Shown: positions 47,801 to 59,000 of the stretch, one piece after another
How the letters are laid out: the number at the start of each line of letters is the position of its first letter
Position numbering within the stretch: position 1 is the stretch's first letter
From: Saccharibacillus deserti
GTDB taxonomy: Bacteria; Bacillota; Bacilli; Paenibacillales; Paenibacillaceae
NCBI RefSeq assembly: GCF_013618475.1
Contig: NZ_JABJVN010000003.1
Location: forward strand, 356,156-420,155
Reading direction: 5' to 3'
Length of the DNA stretch: 64,000 bases
The notes under the pieces: generated by a model
Databases searched by the model: none
What the model was told of the DNA's origin: nothing
What the model saw: only the letters and a program-made list of their open reading frames with translations
Translations under genes and position numbers: made by a program

Positions 47801-48862
47801 TTACTTGGCGTCGGCCGCAGGCAGATAGTCGTTGGTAAACGCTTTGGTGTAGTCGAACTCGCCTTCAAGCAGCTTCTGCGAACCCATCCACTCGCCGTAG
47901 TTCTTCCAGACCTCGGGTTTCTGCATGCCCCACTGGTCCGCGTCGTCTTGATATTTCGGGCTGAGCCATTCCTGGCTGGCTTTGACAAGCTTCGGATCGA
48001 GATCGGGAACGGCCTTGACCAGAATCTCCGCCGCTTCCGCCGGATGATCGATCGCGTATTCGTAACCTTCGCTGGTCGCTTTCATAAAAGATTTGACCAG
48101 TTCCGGATCGTCCGCGATCTGTTTCTCGTTCGTGGCGATCACCGGCGTGTAATAGTCGAGGCTGTCGGAGTAGTCTTTGACGTACAGCATATCGATCGGC
48201 TCGCCCCGAAGTTCCGCTTCGATGCCTGTCCAGGCGTAGAAGATCCAGGCGAAGTCGATATCGCGTTTGACCGCGGTGAAGAAATCGGCGTCGCCCATAT
48301 TGATATTTTCCACTTTGGATACGTCGGCGCCTTCCTGATCCATAATCGATTTCATGACCGCTTCTTCGACCGGAGAGCCCCAACCGCCGTAGCGTTTGCC
48401 TTCGAAGTCTTTGGGCGTCTTGATCTTCCGGTCGGCCGGAGCGGCGAAGCCGGATGTATTATGCTGGATGACCGCGGCAAGCGAGACGAGCGGAACGCCC
48501 TGCACGCGTGCCTGCGTAATGCTCTCCTGATAGCTGACGCCAAACGGCACTTCGCCCGAAGCCACCATCTGGTCCGCTCCGCCGGCGCCCGGCTGCAGGA
48601 TCGTGACGTTCAAGCCTTCTTGTTCGTAAAAACCTTGATCCACCGCGGCATATAGGCCGGTGTGGTTGGTGTTCGGCGTCCAGTCCAGCACCACGCTCAC
48701 CTCGCGCAGCTTCTGCGTTTCGCCGGCCGCTTCGTTCGAATTGCCGGTTGCGGCCGGCGCCGTACCGCCGGAACCGCCCGAGCAGGCGGTCAGCGCCAGC
48801 AGCAGTGCCGCCAGCGGAGCCGTCCACTTCATTCTTTTTCCGATCCCCTTGTGTGTGCCCAT
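47801..48862 (-). CDS. Lipoprotein binding protein for a thiamine pyrimidine precursor (ThiY/NMT1-like)
   Basis: A 353-residue protein with AAGGAG 11 bases before the ATG; an internal ATG eleven codons later is an alternative start. The lipobox is L-T-A-C-S. The mature part follows the NMT1/THI5-like pattern: V-V-L-D-W-T-P-N-T-N-H-T-G-L-Y-A-A near the start, then Q-P-G-A-G-G-A-D-Q. In ThiY this fold binds formylaminopyrimidine, a thiamine degradation product salvaged for HMP synthesis. It is the first gene of the TPP-riboswitch operon. Confidence 0.9.
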   Translation of the reverse strand: MGTHKGIGKRMKWTAPLAALLLALTACSGGSGGTAPAATGNSNEAAGETQKLREVSVVLDWTPNTNHTGLYAAVDQGFYEQEGLNVTILQPGAGGADQMVASGEVPFGVSYQESITQARVQGVPLVSLAAVIQHNTSGFAAPADRKIKTPKDFEGKRYGGWGSPVEEAVMKSIMDQEGADVSKVENINMGDADFFTAVKRDIDFAWIFYAWTGIEAELRGEPIDMLYVKDYSDSLDYYTPVIATNEKQIADDPELVKSFMKATSEGYEYAIDHPAEAAEILVKAVPDLDPKLVKASQEWLSPKYQDDADQWGMQKPEVWKNYGEWMGSQKLLEGEFDYTKAFTNDYLPAADAK

Positions 48863-48916
48863 CGTTTCTCTGTCTCCTTCAAGTGGTTTGTCCGCTGCTT
48901 CATACCCGCCGGAACA

Positions 48917-48945
48917 ACAAAAAAGCGTCCCGGGATCCGGGACGC
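48917..48945 (-). terminator. Terminator of the TPP riboswitch
   Basis: On the minus strand GCGTCCCGG-AT-CCCGGGACGC with six T stops transcription before the thiamine importer genes, as in an OFF switch. Confidence 0.85.
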
Positions 48946-49002
48946 GTCACGTCGATATCAACTGCGGGCCTGTCCGAAAACCTCGGCAGGTCAAATCCGC
49001 TT

Positions 49003-49100
49003 AAACGTTCCTACGCTGGCATTACCCAGATCAGGTCTAAGGGTCAGTGTCTGCTTGGGACACACTCTCAGCCGGCCTTGCTTCCGGCACCCCCCGGGGG
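49003..49100 (-). ncRNA. TPP riboswitch (THI element)
   Basis: On the minus strand the conserved parts appear in order: GGGGTGCC, CTGAGA, ACCCTTAG-ACCTGATCTGGGT and AATGCCAGCGTAGGAA. These form the pyrimidine- and pyrophosphate-sensing arms of the TPP aptamer. High TPP should shut down the downstream importer operon. Confidence 0.97.
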
Positions 49101-49129
49101 TATGAAATTTTCGGGCTGCTATCGGAGTC

Positions 49130-49158
49130 ATTATAGCTCTTAAAAGAAAGACTGTCCA
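49130..49158 (-). promoter_or_regulatory. Sigma-A promoter of the TPP-riboswitch operon
   Basis: On the minus strand TGGACA, a 17-base spacer and a perfect TATAAT, about 30 bases upstream of the aptamer. Confidence 0.85.
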
Positions 49159-49283
49159 GCGAAGGCGGAGGATCGACGGACTTCCGGTTCACTTTCGTCT
49201 ATTCGGGTACTTACTAATAGAGAGACGCGCGATGCGCTATATTCCTCGCACTTATTTCATCTACCTTAGGAGGCTTTACAACC

Positions 49284-49700
49284 ATGGACCAACAACAGCT
49301 GGAACAGAAAATCACGGAAACTTTGGAACGCAACCGTTTCGGGTCTTTCGCCACGGTCGAAGGCGGCCGTCCGAAAGTGCGTTACATGACCGTATTTAAT
49401 GAAGGAATGACGATCTATCTGGTGACAAGCGCCAAGACCCACAAGGTCGAAGAACTGGAACAGAACCCGAATGTAGCGCTTCTGCTCGGTTTTGAACAAG
49501 GCGGTACGCAGGACGAAGTCCAGGTCGAAGGCACAGCCGAGATCACGCGTGACGAAGAACTGCGCAAAAAGCTGTGGCACGACACGTTCGAGCAGTGGCT
49601 CGAAGGACCGGACGATCCGAACTATGTTATCATCAAAATCACGCCTTCGCGTGCCGAATATGCCAAAAGCAAACATGAAGTCGAGGTATGGGAAGGTTAA
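49284..49700 (+). CDS. Pyridoxamine 5'-phosphate oxidase-fold protein (general stress 26-like)
   Basis: A 138-residue split-barrel flavin-binding protein, start preceded by AGGAGG. The opening (F-G-S-F-A-T-V-E-G-G-R-P) and the central L-V-T-S-A-K-T-H-K-V-E-E-L-E motif are those of the stress-induced PPOX-like family, which bind FMN or F420-like flavins. Substrate unknown. It is followed by a terminator. Confidence 0.9.
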   Translation: MDQQQLEQKITETLERNRFGSFATVEGGRPKVRYMTVFNEGMTIYLVTSAKTHKVEELEQNPNVALLLGFEQGGTQDEVQVEGTAEITRDEELRKKLWHDTFEQWLEGPDDPNYVIIKITPSRAEYAKSKHEVEVWEG

Positions 49701-49731
49701 GTATTCCTCTGCTGCTTGCCTTCGTTTCTTC

Positions 49732-49773
49732 AAGCCCCAAACCGGCGCCAAACTGCCGGTTTGGGGCTTTTTT
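49732..49773 (+). terminator. Terminator of the PPOX-fold gene
   Basis: AAGCCCCAAACCGGC and GCCGGTTTGGGGCTT pair, followed by a T run. Confidence 0.93.
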
Positions 49774-49963
49774 GTATAAAAATAGGATAGATTCATTTTG
49801 AAAGTAAAGAAAATACTAAAATACAAGCCGAAAGAACCCGATTCTAGTAGAGGGAAGCTGGGTAATAGAAGAAGATTATTCAGCTTGCTGCCTAGGTTGA
49901 ATGGACCGGTTTTTTTGTCGGAGTGGAGCAGTCACCATTACAAGTTTAGGGGGGGCCTTCAAT

Positions 49964-51004
49964 ATGGAGCATAGATGCAGCAGCTGTCAGCCGGTAAGAC
50001 CCATCGAAGATTGGGGAACCGTTTATTTGCGTCCCGTGACGGATATGCTAAATCGGCTTGTGGAAGATCGCAATTGGAAAACGGGGCGAAACGGCTATGA
50101 GAGCGGCGTTCTCTTTTTTTCATATACGAGCAAAGAGCAGTTTCTGGAGATGGCGGAATGGCTGAACAGCCTGCCCGTTGAGTGGACCGATCCGCTGGAG
50201 GTGAAGATTTGCGGGGAAAAAGATTCTCCGATGATGCTTCCTTGGCTGCCTTTCTCCCAGCTTGCCGCACGTTTTCAGAATATGGATATGGTCAGTATCA
50301 TCACGCAGGAAAGATTTACGAGCTTTATGCAGCCGATCGTCAATGACCGGGAATCGGTTGTCGCGTATGAATTTCTGCTGCGCGCCGCTCCCGGCGAAGA
50401 ACCGTTCAACCCGTTCGAACTGTTCGACGTCGCCCGGCGTACCGGCATGCATTCGTTCCTCGACCGGGCGGCGCGGATCGCAGCGATTCGCCGAAGCGCG
50501 GAAGTCCTGCCAAGAGGCGTAAAACGGTTTATCAACTTCCTGCCGTCTTCGATCTACAATCCCGATTACTGCCTGAAGCATACGTTCGCCGCCATTCAGC
50601 GGTACGAACTGGACCCGCAGGATTTCGTGTTCGAAGTGGTGGAGACGGAGCGGATCAGCGATATGCCGCATCTGCAGCGGATCTTCAACGTCTATCGGTC
50701 GCACGGCGTATCGGTGGCGCTGGACGATGTGGGGTCGGGGTATTCGACGCCGGAAGTCCTGGCCAACCTGAAGCCGGATTTCGTCAAAATCGACCGGGGG
50801 CTGATCGACCGCTGCGACGAATCGGACGACAAACAGCGCCGGATCGAAGAGATCGTGGCGATCTCTTCGGGCTTTGGCGGAGTGGTTCTGGCGGAAGGCG
50901 TCGAACGGCGCGAAGAATACGAGTTCTGCCGCAGCCGGGGAATCTCGCTTGCGCAGGGGTATTTGTTCGGCCGTCCGTCCGCCGAGCCGATCGCGATCGG
51001 TTAA
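49964..51004 (+). CDS. EAL-domain cyclic-di-GMP phosphodiesterase
   Basis: The ATG at 49964 follows a G-rich site; 346 residues. Residues 1-115 form a compact N-terminal domain starting with C-S-S-C and are not a recognised sensor. The EAL domain (about 116-346) keeps the catalytic set: E in E-F-L-L-R (the EAL position), N in I-N-F-L, E in V-V-E-T-E, D-D in A-L-D-D-V-G-S-G, K in V-K-I-D, E in A-E-G-V-E and Q-G-Y-L-F-G. It is therefore probably an active c-di-GMP hydrolase, with D-D-F changed to D-D-V. Single gene. Confidence 0.9.
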   Translation: MEHRCSSCQPVRPIEDWGTVYLRPVTDMLNRLVEDRNWKTGRNGYESGVLFFSYTSKEQFLEMAEWLNSLPVEWTDPLEVKICGEKDSPMMLPWLPFSQLAARFQNMDMVSIITQERFTSFMQPIVNDRESVVAYEFLLRAAPGEEPFNPFELFDVARRTGMHSFLDRAARIAAIRRSAEVLPRGVKRFINFLPSSIYNPDYCLKHTFAAIQRYELDPQDFVFEVVETERISDMPHLQRIFNVYRSHGVSVALDDVGSGYSTPEVLANLKPDFVKIDRGLIDRCDESDDKQRRIEEIVAISSGFGGVVLAEGVERREEYEFCRSRGISLAQGYLFGRPSAEPIAIG

Positions 51005-51263
51005 TCTTCGCCGGATGGAAGGGTATTGGAAGAATCTTCGGTTTTGGGCTTTCCTATATTCGGTTTGAGGCAGATTCGCTTCTTCGCGGATCTGCTTTTT
51101 GCCGTGGGCTTAAACAAGAAATCAGAAGCGCGGATTCCGATCTGCACGCTTCGCAAATTTCACGTCGGCAGAGCCTTCGTGGTAAATTGGGAAGATGTGC
51201 ATGGGGCCGGGCTGCCGGCTTGCCTTACCCGCACGAATATACACAGAAGAAAGTGGGAGAGAA

Positions 51264-52076
51264 ATGGAAGAAACCTGGCTGTGGCTCAAGTACCTGATTC
51301 TGGGCATCGTACAGGGCGCGACCGAACCGATCCCCGTCTCGTCCAGCGGCCATCTGATCGTCGCGCAGCGTCTGCTCGGCGTGGACCAAGCGGGCCTGAC
51401 TTTTGAGATTTTGACGAATACGGCCTCGCTGCTCGCCATTATGTTTATTTACCGGCATGACATCGGAAGACTGATTAGGGGAAGCTGGACGTATATGCGG
51501 ACCCGGGACGCGGCATACAAATCGGATTTTATGTTCGCCTTGTATGTCGTGATCGGAACAATCCCGGCAGTCGTCATCGGCCTGCTGTTCAAGGACTGGA
51601 TCGAAGCCACGTTCTCCTCCGTCAAGACGGTTGCGATTGCCCTGCTGTTCACGGGTCTTGCGCTGTGGCTGATCCGCAATATGCGCGGGCGCAAGCAGGA
51701 CGGGGATCTGAAATTCCGGGATGCCCTGCTGGTCGGTCTGGCGCAGGCGGTGGCTCTGATCCCGGGCGTCAGCCGCTCCGGTTCGACCGTTATCGCGTCG
51801 ATCGCGACGGGAATGAAGCAGGATACGGCGCTGCGCTTCTCGTTTATGCTCTATATCCCGATCAGTCTGGGCGCGATTGTCCTGGGCCTGCCGGACATTG
51901 TGGAAGCGTCGGATGCTCCCGGCATGCTGCTGCCTTATGTGCTGGCGTTCTTCGCGGCCCTGATCGTGACCTACTTCGCGATGAAATGGTTTATGGGCAT
52001 CATGGCCAAAGGCAATCTGAAGTATTTCTCGTATTACTGTTTTGTGGTCGGGATTTTGTTGTTGATCTTCTTGTGA
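51264..52076 (+). CDS. uppP: Undecaprenyl-diphosphatase UppP (BacA type)
   Basis: The ATG at 51264 follows GGGAGAG; 270 residues. A hydrophobic membrane protein of the BacA type with the two active-site motifs G-A-T-E-P-I-P-V-S-S-S-G-H (near residue 18) and P-G-V-S-R-S-G-S-T (near residue 170). It converts undecaprenyl pyrophosphate to the monophosphate carrier for cell-wall synthesis and gives bacitracin tolerance. Followed by a strong terminator. Confidence 0.95.
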   Translation: MEETWLWLKYLILGIVQGATEPIPVSSSGHLIVAQRLLGVDQAGLTFEILTNTASLLAIMFIYRHDIGRLIRGSWTYMRTRDAAYKSDFMFALYVVIGTIPAVVIGLLFKDWIEATFSSVKTVAIALLFTGLALWLIRNMRGRKQDGDLKFRDALLVGLAQAVALIPGVSRSGSTVIASIATGMKQDTALRFSFMLYIPISLGAIVLGLPDIVEASDAPGMLLPYVLAFFAALIVTYFAMKWFMGIMAKGNLKYFSYYCFVVGILLLIFL

Positions 52077-52082
52077 AATGGG

Positions 52083-52121
52083 AAAAAGCGCGCTTCTCCG
52101 GATGGAGGAGCGCGCTTTTTG
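52083..52121 (+). terminator. Terminator of uppP
   Basis: AAAAAGCGCGCTTCTCC and GGAGGAGCGCGCTTTTT pair perfectly. Confidence 0.93.
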
Positions 52122-52325
52122 GGTTTGTCGCGAGTGTGCTGGATTGGGGGATTTGTTCAATTCGACAAATTGCGAATAATTTTTTAATAATTTCTTTAAT
52201 TAGGTAAAGTTAAAATAGGCATTTAATCATGGTTAAAAGTGACAAAAAAACTATTGTATAACTAAATGGAAATCGATAATCTAACACTGGATATTTAAAA
52301 AGAATCAAAGGGGCGGAAACGGCAT

Positions 52326-53048
52326 ATGAGATTTAGAATAAAAAGGTCTACGGCAGCGGTATTGGCTTTTTCCATGCTGACTATAATAGGTTCAACGATT
52401 TATGCAGCCGATTATCAATATGACGGTCTTGATCGTGTGACTTCGGTGGGAAAAGAAGGGAAGTCAACAAAATATGTTTATGACCAGGGTGGTAATCTGC
52501 TTAGTGCCACATCGACCACAGTCTCAAATGTACAAAGCAGCAGTATCGTAGAAGGTTGGACCCCTTACATAACCAATGGCATGAAACCTCTTTATGAGAA
52601 GGCGCCCTTTGTTGAGGACGAGGACTTGGCGACTTCGATTTCCGTAGTGGATAGCACTTATGGAGATGCGGCGAAGGAAGCGCAATTTATCACTTTAAAC
52701 GGCGCGACCCGTAAGGGTGGAGCTAATGTTTATCGGGACATGCCTGTGCAGGGTGGATCCGTGTATACCTATCAAGGCCGGGTGAAGTCCGAGCAGATGA
52801 AAGATGCAGTCGTTCAGGTTGTTGTGAATTATTATGACAACCAACAGAAGCTGGTCAAATACGATAACGTCATAAATGTGAAGCAGGATACGGATTGGCA
52901 GAGTTATAACGTGAAACTGACAGCGCCTTCCGATGCCGTAACAGCCCGGGTTCATCTGCAGATCATTTTGTTTAAGGCAAACGGTCAGGCAAAAGCCGGA
53001 TTTGCGGATCGTACGTTTGAGAAAGTTGTACAGGAGGGCGGACAATGA
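52326..53048 (+). CDS. Small secreted protein with one YD repeat
   Basis: A 240-residue protein with AGGGGCGG upstream and a signal peptide (residues 1-28, ending A-D-Y). Residues of about 28-62 are one Rhs-type YD repeat (Y-Q-Y-D-G-L-D-R-V, Y-V-Y-D-Q-G-G-N-L). The remainder (about 75-240) looks like a beta-sandwich of the carbohydrate-binding kind, with alternating hydrophobic strands and a final W-Q-S-Y-N-V. Its stop overlaps the start of the giant Rhs gene (ATGA), so the two are translationally coupled. It may help anchor or export the Rhs protein. Confidence 0.8.
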   Translation: MRFRIKRSTAAVLAFSMLTIIGSTIYAADYQYDGLDRVTSVGKEGKSTKYVYDQGGNLLSATSTTVSNVQSSSIVEGWTPYITNGMKPLYEKAPFVEDEDLATSISVVDSTYGDAAKEAQFITLNGATRKGGANVYRDMPVQGGSVYTYQGRVKSEQMKDAVVQVVVNYYDNQQKLVKYDNVINVKQDTDWQSYNVKLTAPSDAVTARVHLQIILFKANGQAKAGFADRTFEKVVQEGGQ

Positions 53049-56000
53049 AATCGAAAAGTTCTATTAAGTCATTTGCGCTAATACTTGTTCTCTTTCTTGC
53101 TTTTTTTATGGTTAAAGGACCTTATGCAGAGTCTGCTGGCGTCACTTCCCATACGCTTGCTCCTGGACAAAGTGTAATGGTGAATCACACCTATACAACA
53201 TCGGTTAGCGTTGTTTTAAATGGGTCTAGCTATGAATATGCTCGTTATACAGCTGAGGAAGATGTGCTTAGTTATGATGAAAGCTCAGGGAGAAAGACGT
53301 TTATTATTCCTAAAAATTCAAGCATGGATATAACCAATCATTCTAATTCGGAGATGACGATTGACACGACACAAGGTAAATTGATCGATTTATGGGCAAT
53401 GGGCGGTAGGACTGCTCTGGCTAGAATAAATTTAGAACCTAGTCAAAGTATGAGGACTGCAAATGCCAGCCCAAATTATAGTCAAAGCATTCGTGTAGGT
53501 GGAAGGAACGCTAATATAAGATTAAAGGACGGGAATTTTGTTTCTACTAGTTTTACGCGAAATTCTTTGACAGAGCTAGAAACAATAAACACTCAGTCTG
53601 GAATCTATATTACGAATCGAGACAATAAGTCTTTTGATGTAATTGGCCCGGCAAGATTTTTCTCGTTCAACTACCGTTTAGATCCTGTTGATTTTCGACA
53701 TATAGTTCCAAACAACGGATCTCTACAAGCGACCAATAGATCCGATAAAAGTTACTCTGTATATATGGACGGTGAGGGTACTTACGACTTTTCAATATAT
53801 GATGAGGACGGAGCACTTGCTTCTTCTGGCTCAAGTAAGTTGACGAGCAAAATAATCAAACCGGGTCAACGCTTTATCATGACTAACGTTTCGTCTGCAC
53901 CTATGACGGTGTCCGGTGCTAAACATGCTTTCGATACAACTACCCAAATAGAACCACCCACGATCACCAAAACGCTTGCTCCCGGAGCCAGCTTCAAAGT
54001 GAAAAATGTATCGAATGATTCAATCAAGTTGTTAATGAGCGGATCCTATGAATATGCCGAATATAATACGCTGGGCGAAGTCGATGCCTATGATAATTAC
54101 AGTAGCTTGTCTACGTATTATGTACCTGCGGGTCATCTAGCCGTTTTCACGAATCCGAATAACGCGACTTCAATTACAATCAAAGTTCCAAAAGAACTGG
54201 CTCAATACTCCGACTCCGCCAATCCGGCCTTGTATCATCACAATTTGACGCCGGGCGCATCCTTAGAAGCAAGCAATTTAACAGCCGGATATGCAACGAT
54301 CAAAACAAACAGCCGTTATGACTATGCTTTTTACGACACAACGGGAATCACGAAATATGATGCATCTGCACTGAATACCAGTTTCCGTCCGAATGCCAGC
54401 GAACGTGTAGCTTTTACGAATGTGGGAGACACTACGGACGCGATTTACGCACCGTATCAAGCATTCCGCTTCTCTAACCGCGCCCAGCCGATCACATTCA
54501 AACGTGTGCTCGAACCGGGACAAACGCTCAAAGCAGTCAATACTTCGCGATATTCGTTCAGTATTGCGGCGGATAACGCGCACCATTATGTCCTTTACAA
54601 GCAGGCGGATAATCAGGTCGACAACTTCGATAATTTGGTCAAAGCCAACAGCCATTCGGTAACCAAAGATGAAAAGTTTATCGTGACCAACAGCGGTACG
54701 AGTGCCATGACGGTGTCAGGACCTATAGATGCCTTTGATGTGACTAATCGCTCGGAACCGGCCCTTTACAAAGGTTATTTGAATCCGGGTCAGAGCAGTA
54801 AATTATTCAACACGAGTCCAGCCAGCTTCAGCATGTATACGGACGGAATTTACGATCAAGCGAGTTACAAAACAGACAGTTCGCTGCGTTCCCTAGATCA
54901 CGATCGCGCGCAAAGTTCGCTGATCATGTACAGCGGCGAGCGTACCACGATCACGAATGCCGGGGCGTCGCAGTTTGTGCTGCTGACTCCTTATGACGTG
55001 ACAACGGTGCAGGCGAGTCCAAATCCGGCACTGCTGATCAAGCAGCTTGCGATTAATCAGAGTACGGAGTTTACCAGCAGAGCGGCGACTGCGGAGTCTA
55101 TTTATTTCACGGGTCGTCATGATCTGATGGATTACGACTCATTGGGAAACCCGGACAGCTACATTAAAAAGTCGACGACCGGTTATTACGGCGTTGCAGC
55201 AGCGCAAAAAGTAGCGGTCATGAATACGGATGAATCGCCGATAGAGGTTTACGGGGCTTATGAGCTGTATACGGCAGAGAATCGCCTGAATCCCGTAACG
55301 TTCCGACAGGTTTTGAGCCCGAATCAAAGTTTCGATTTCACGAATACGGCGACCAAGTCGTTTTCTATTTCTCCTGCGGGCAAGTATGATTTGGCGCAGT
55401 ACAATGACAATAAACCGGTGGAGATCCAGCGTGACACCACTTCGTCGACGCAGTTGATTCCTCTGCAGAATCGAATGGCGATCACGAATACGGCTGCCGA
55501 ACCCTTAATCGTTGAAGGGCCGTACGACGTATTCCAAATGAAAACACGCAGTCATCCGGCTCTGTTCAAACATGCATTGGCTCCTCGTCAAAGCGCGGAA
55601 ATAACCTATACCGGCAGCGGTTCGGGCGATGTACGACTGACCGCGGTGTACGATTATGCCCGGTTCACAGGTCAAGAACTGGCACAGTATGGTCGGGACT
55701 TCAGTGCAGCGACCAAACAGACGATTGATTCGACAGAGCGTCTTGCCGTGATGAATCGAAGCAATGAGATTGCGATAGCTTATGGAGCGTACGATGTGTT
55801 CAACGTCGCAGCGAGAGCCAATCCGGTCACGTTCCGTCAAACGCTGAATCAGGGCCAGAGCGTTGACATCGTAAATACGCAACCCAAAGCTTATAACTTG
55901 TATTCAGTCGGAGGAAACTTCGACTATGTAGGTCGCTTGGCGAACGGTCTGGTTGACCAAATGGGATTGGATGCCAACCTGTCTACAAAGGTTCAGCAGG

Positions 56001-59000
56001 CCGATGAAAAGATAGCGATCACGGGTGTTTCAGCTTCGCCTGCGATCATCGAAGGCTCTTTCGATGCTTTCCGTATTACGGCGAGAGTTAATCCGGCGTT
56101 GGTCAAGCGTACGCTGCAGGTCGGAGATACGATCGAAGCGACCAATCTGGAAGCTGTTGCTTCCGTACTTCGTATGGGTGGGAAGTACGATATGGCCGAG
56201 TTTGAAGCAGACGGCAGCTTCAAGCAGTACTCGAGAGATTTTACATCGGACCAAAGTATTCCGGTAGGCGGAAAAATGGCCGTACAGAACAGCGATACAC
56301 AGCCATATGTGGTATATGGTCCTTACGAATCGTTCAGAATAACGGCTCGCGCCACTCCGGTAACCTTTAAGAAAGTATTGAGTCCGGGTGAGACGGCGGC
56401 TTATATTCAAAACGGCCGTTCGAACATGTATTTACAGGCGGAAGGCGTATACGATTATGCTCTGTTCGATAATGAGGGCAAAGTCAAAGAGTATAACGTG
56501 AATGAAGATTCGACCCGGATGATCTATAAAGGGGACCGTATCGTTTTCACTGGAGCATCCAATCAATCGGTTACGATTTCCGGCTCCTATGATGCGTTCA
56601 CAGCCGATGCAGTGAAGGTCAAGGCTGTGACGGCCAAGGTCCTTGAAGTCGGCGAGACCTACTCGCTGCGCAATATGTCACCCGGATATTTTGCGCTCAA
56701 GATCAGTGGTCTTCATTCGTATCAAAGATACGATGTATCGGGTAAGTTGATAGGCTCCAGTGATCGCACACTCATGAATCAAGGGTTCCAATCTTCCGAG
56801 CGTCTGGTAATCGGGAATGTGGACGCAGCACCAATCACGGTGCTGGCTCCAACGGAAGCTATCCGTGTCACGCAGGGTGACGACCTGCTGCTCAAATCGC
56901 TGGCAAGCGGCGAGAGCATGAAAGCCGTCAACACTTCCGGCAGTGCGGCGCGTCTGAGCATTGACGGGAAATATGATGTCGCCGTCTATGACGCTGCCGG
57001 GCAGACAACTGCCAACTACGAGCGCCTGAGCACAGGAGCGTCCGCAGTTGTTCCGGCCGGCGGATACGCGATTTTGACTGGACGCCAGGCTGCGAACACA
57101 ATCGTTAATGCCAACAAAGACAATTTCTCTTTTGCCAGTCACGATCGAGATGCGCTGTCGATCTACAGCCTGCCCAAAGATAAATGGCTGAAATCGTTCA
57201 ATGTAACCGATAAGAGCCGTACGCTGAAGGTGAGTGGCAGCTTCACATACCGGATTGAGCAGCAGGCGGAGCAGATTGGTAACGGCCCGCTGTCGATCGG
57301 CGGCGGCAACACCGCCACGATCCACAACACCAGCGGCAAAATGGTAGAAGTCTACAGTCCTTACGGTTTGTTCCGTTGGGAAGAGACGACCGAACCGACC
57401 ATACCGCCGGCTTCGGGTACGCCGGTAGCTTCGCTCAGCCCGTCCGATTATGATGAACAGACGTTCTACGCCGATCCGATCGATACATCGACCGGTGCAC
57501 AGATCATTACCAATACGATGCTGGTTGCACACGGCAGCGTGAATATTCCTTTCCAAGCCCAATATTATTCCCTGCTGCAAGGCGACGGGGACCTGGGCAA
57601 AGGCTGGAGCCATAACTATGAGATCGGCCTGAAGGAGCTTGAAGAAGAGAATGCTGTTCGCGTTCACTGGAGCGCATTCCGTTACAATACGTTCAATCGC
57701 AATGCGGACGGCACGTATACGTCGACCGACAAAGCGGCTCGCGACGACCAACTGAAAAAGAATGCCGACGGCAGCTATACGTTGAACCGTTACGAAGGAA
57801 CAACATATCACTTTACGGCTGAAGGCGTCCTACAATCGATGAATACTGCAGGCGGAGTCGAGCTGACCCTGCAATACGGCACGGACGGCAAGTTGTCTTC
57901 CGTGACCGAACCGGCAACCGGCACGAAACTGCGGTTTGCGTATAACGCTGCGGGTCTGGTGACTTCCGTCAGCGATCAGGCGGATCGTACGGCAAGCTTC
58001 GCGTATGATGCTGCCGGACGCTTGATCACGCTCACAGACCCTGCCGGGCAAAAAACGGAATACACGTATAACGAGGACGACCGGATCGTCACAGGTGCGT
58101 TGGCCGGAAAAGAACGCTTCGCCAACACTTATGACGCCGACGGCAGAGTGCTGAAGCAAACCGACGGTTTGGCGGGCAACTCCACTTCCTTTGCCTACGG
58201 TGAAGCCGAAGGTCTGTTCACGACGACGATTACCGACCGCAACGGCCATGTACAGAAACGTATCCATGACGCCAATCACCAATTGGTCGAAGTCCAGGAT
58301 GCGCTGGCCGGAAAGACGACGTACACGTATGACGAAAAAGGAAACCGGACCGGCATCACGAACGCGCTGGGCCAGACGACCACGTTCGAGCACGATGCCC
58401 AAGGCAATGTGACCAAAGCGACCGATCCGTCGGGGCAGTCGATCACCATGACTTATGACGCCCGCGGCGATCTGCTGACCGCGACCGGACCGGACGGAAG
58501 CCGCGTCACGAACACGTACGATGCTAAGGGACGTCTACTGAGTACGACCGATACCGAAGGGAATACCGTCACTTACGCCTACAACGACAAAGGCCAGCTT
58601 CTGTCGGCGACCGATCCTCAAGGCGGAAAAACGCAGTACGGCTATGAGGATAACCGTCTGATCCGGGTGACCCAATCGACCGGCGAGATCGATACGATCG
58701 GTTATGACGCCGCCGGACGGATGGTCAGCCAGACCGACGGCGACGGACATACGTCCGAGATCGTCTACAACGACGGGGAGCAGTTGACGGCCGTTATCAA
58801 TGCATTGGGTCATCAGACCCGCTATGCTTACGACGACCAGAACAATCTGACGAGCGTAACGGACGCGATGGGCAACGTCACCCGTTACTCGTACGATAAC
58901 AATGCCCAACTGACGAGCGTGACTGATGCTTTGGGAGGCAAAACCGCGATTCAATATGACGCCGAAGGCCGCATGATCGGCGTGACCGATGCGCTCAATC

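Noticed and set aside
49088..49104. A palindrome resembling the CsoR operator (ACCCCCCGGGGGTA).
   Set aside because: It coincides with the conserved GGGGTGCC 5' end of the TPP riboswitch, whose helix explains the G and C runs; no copper gene is nearby.
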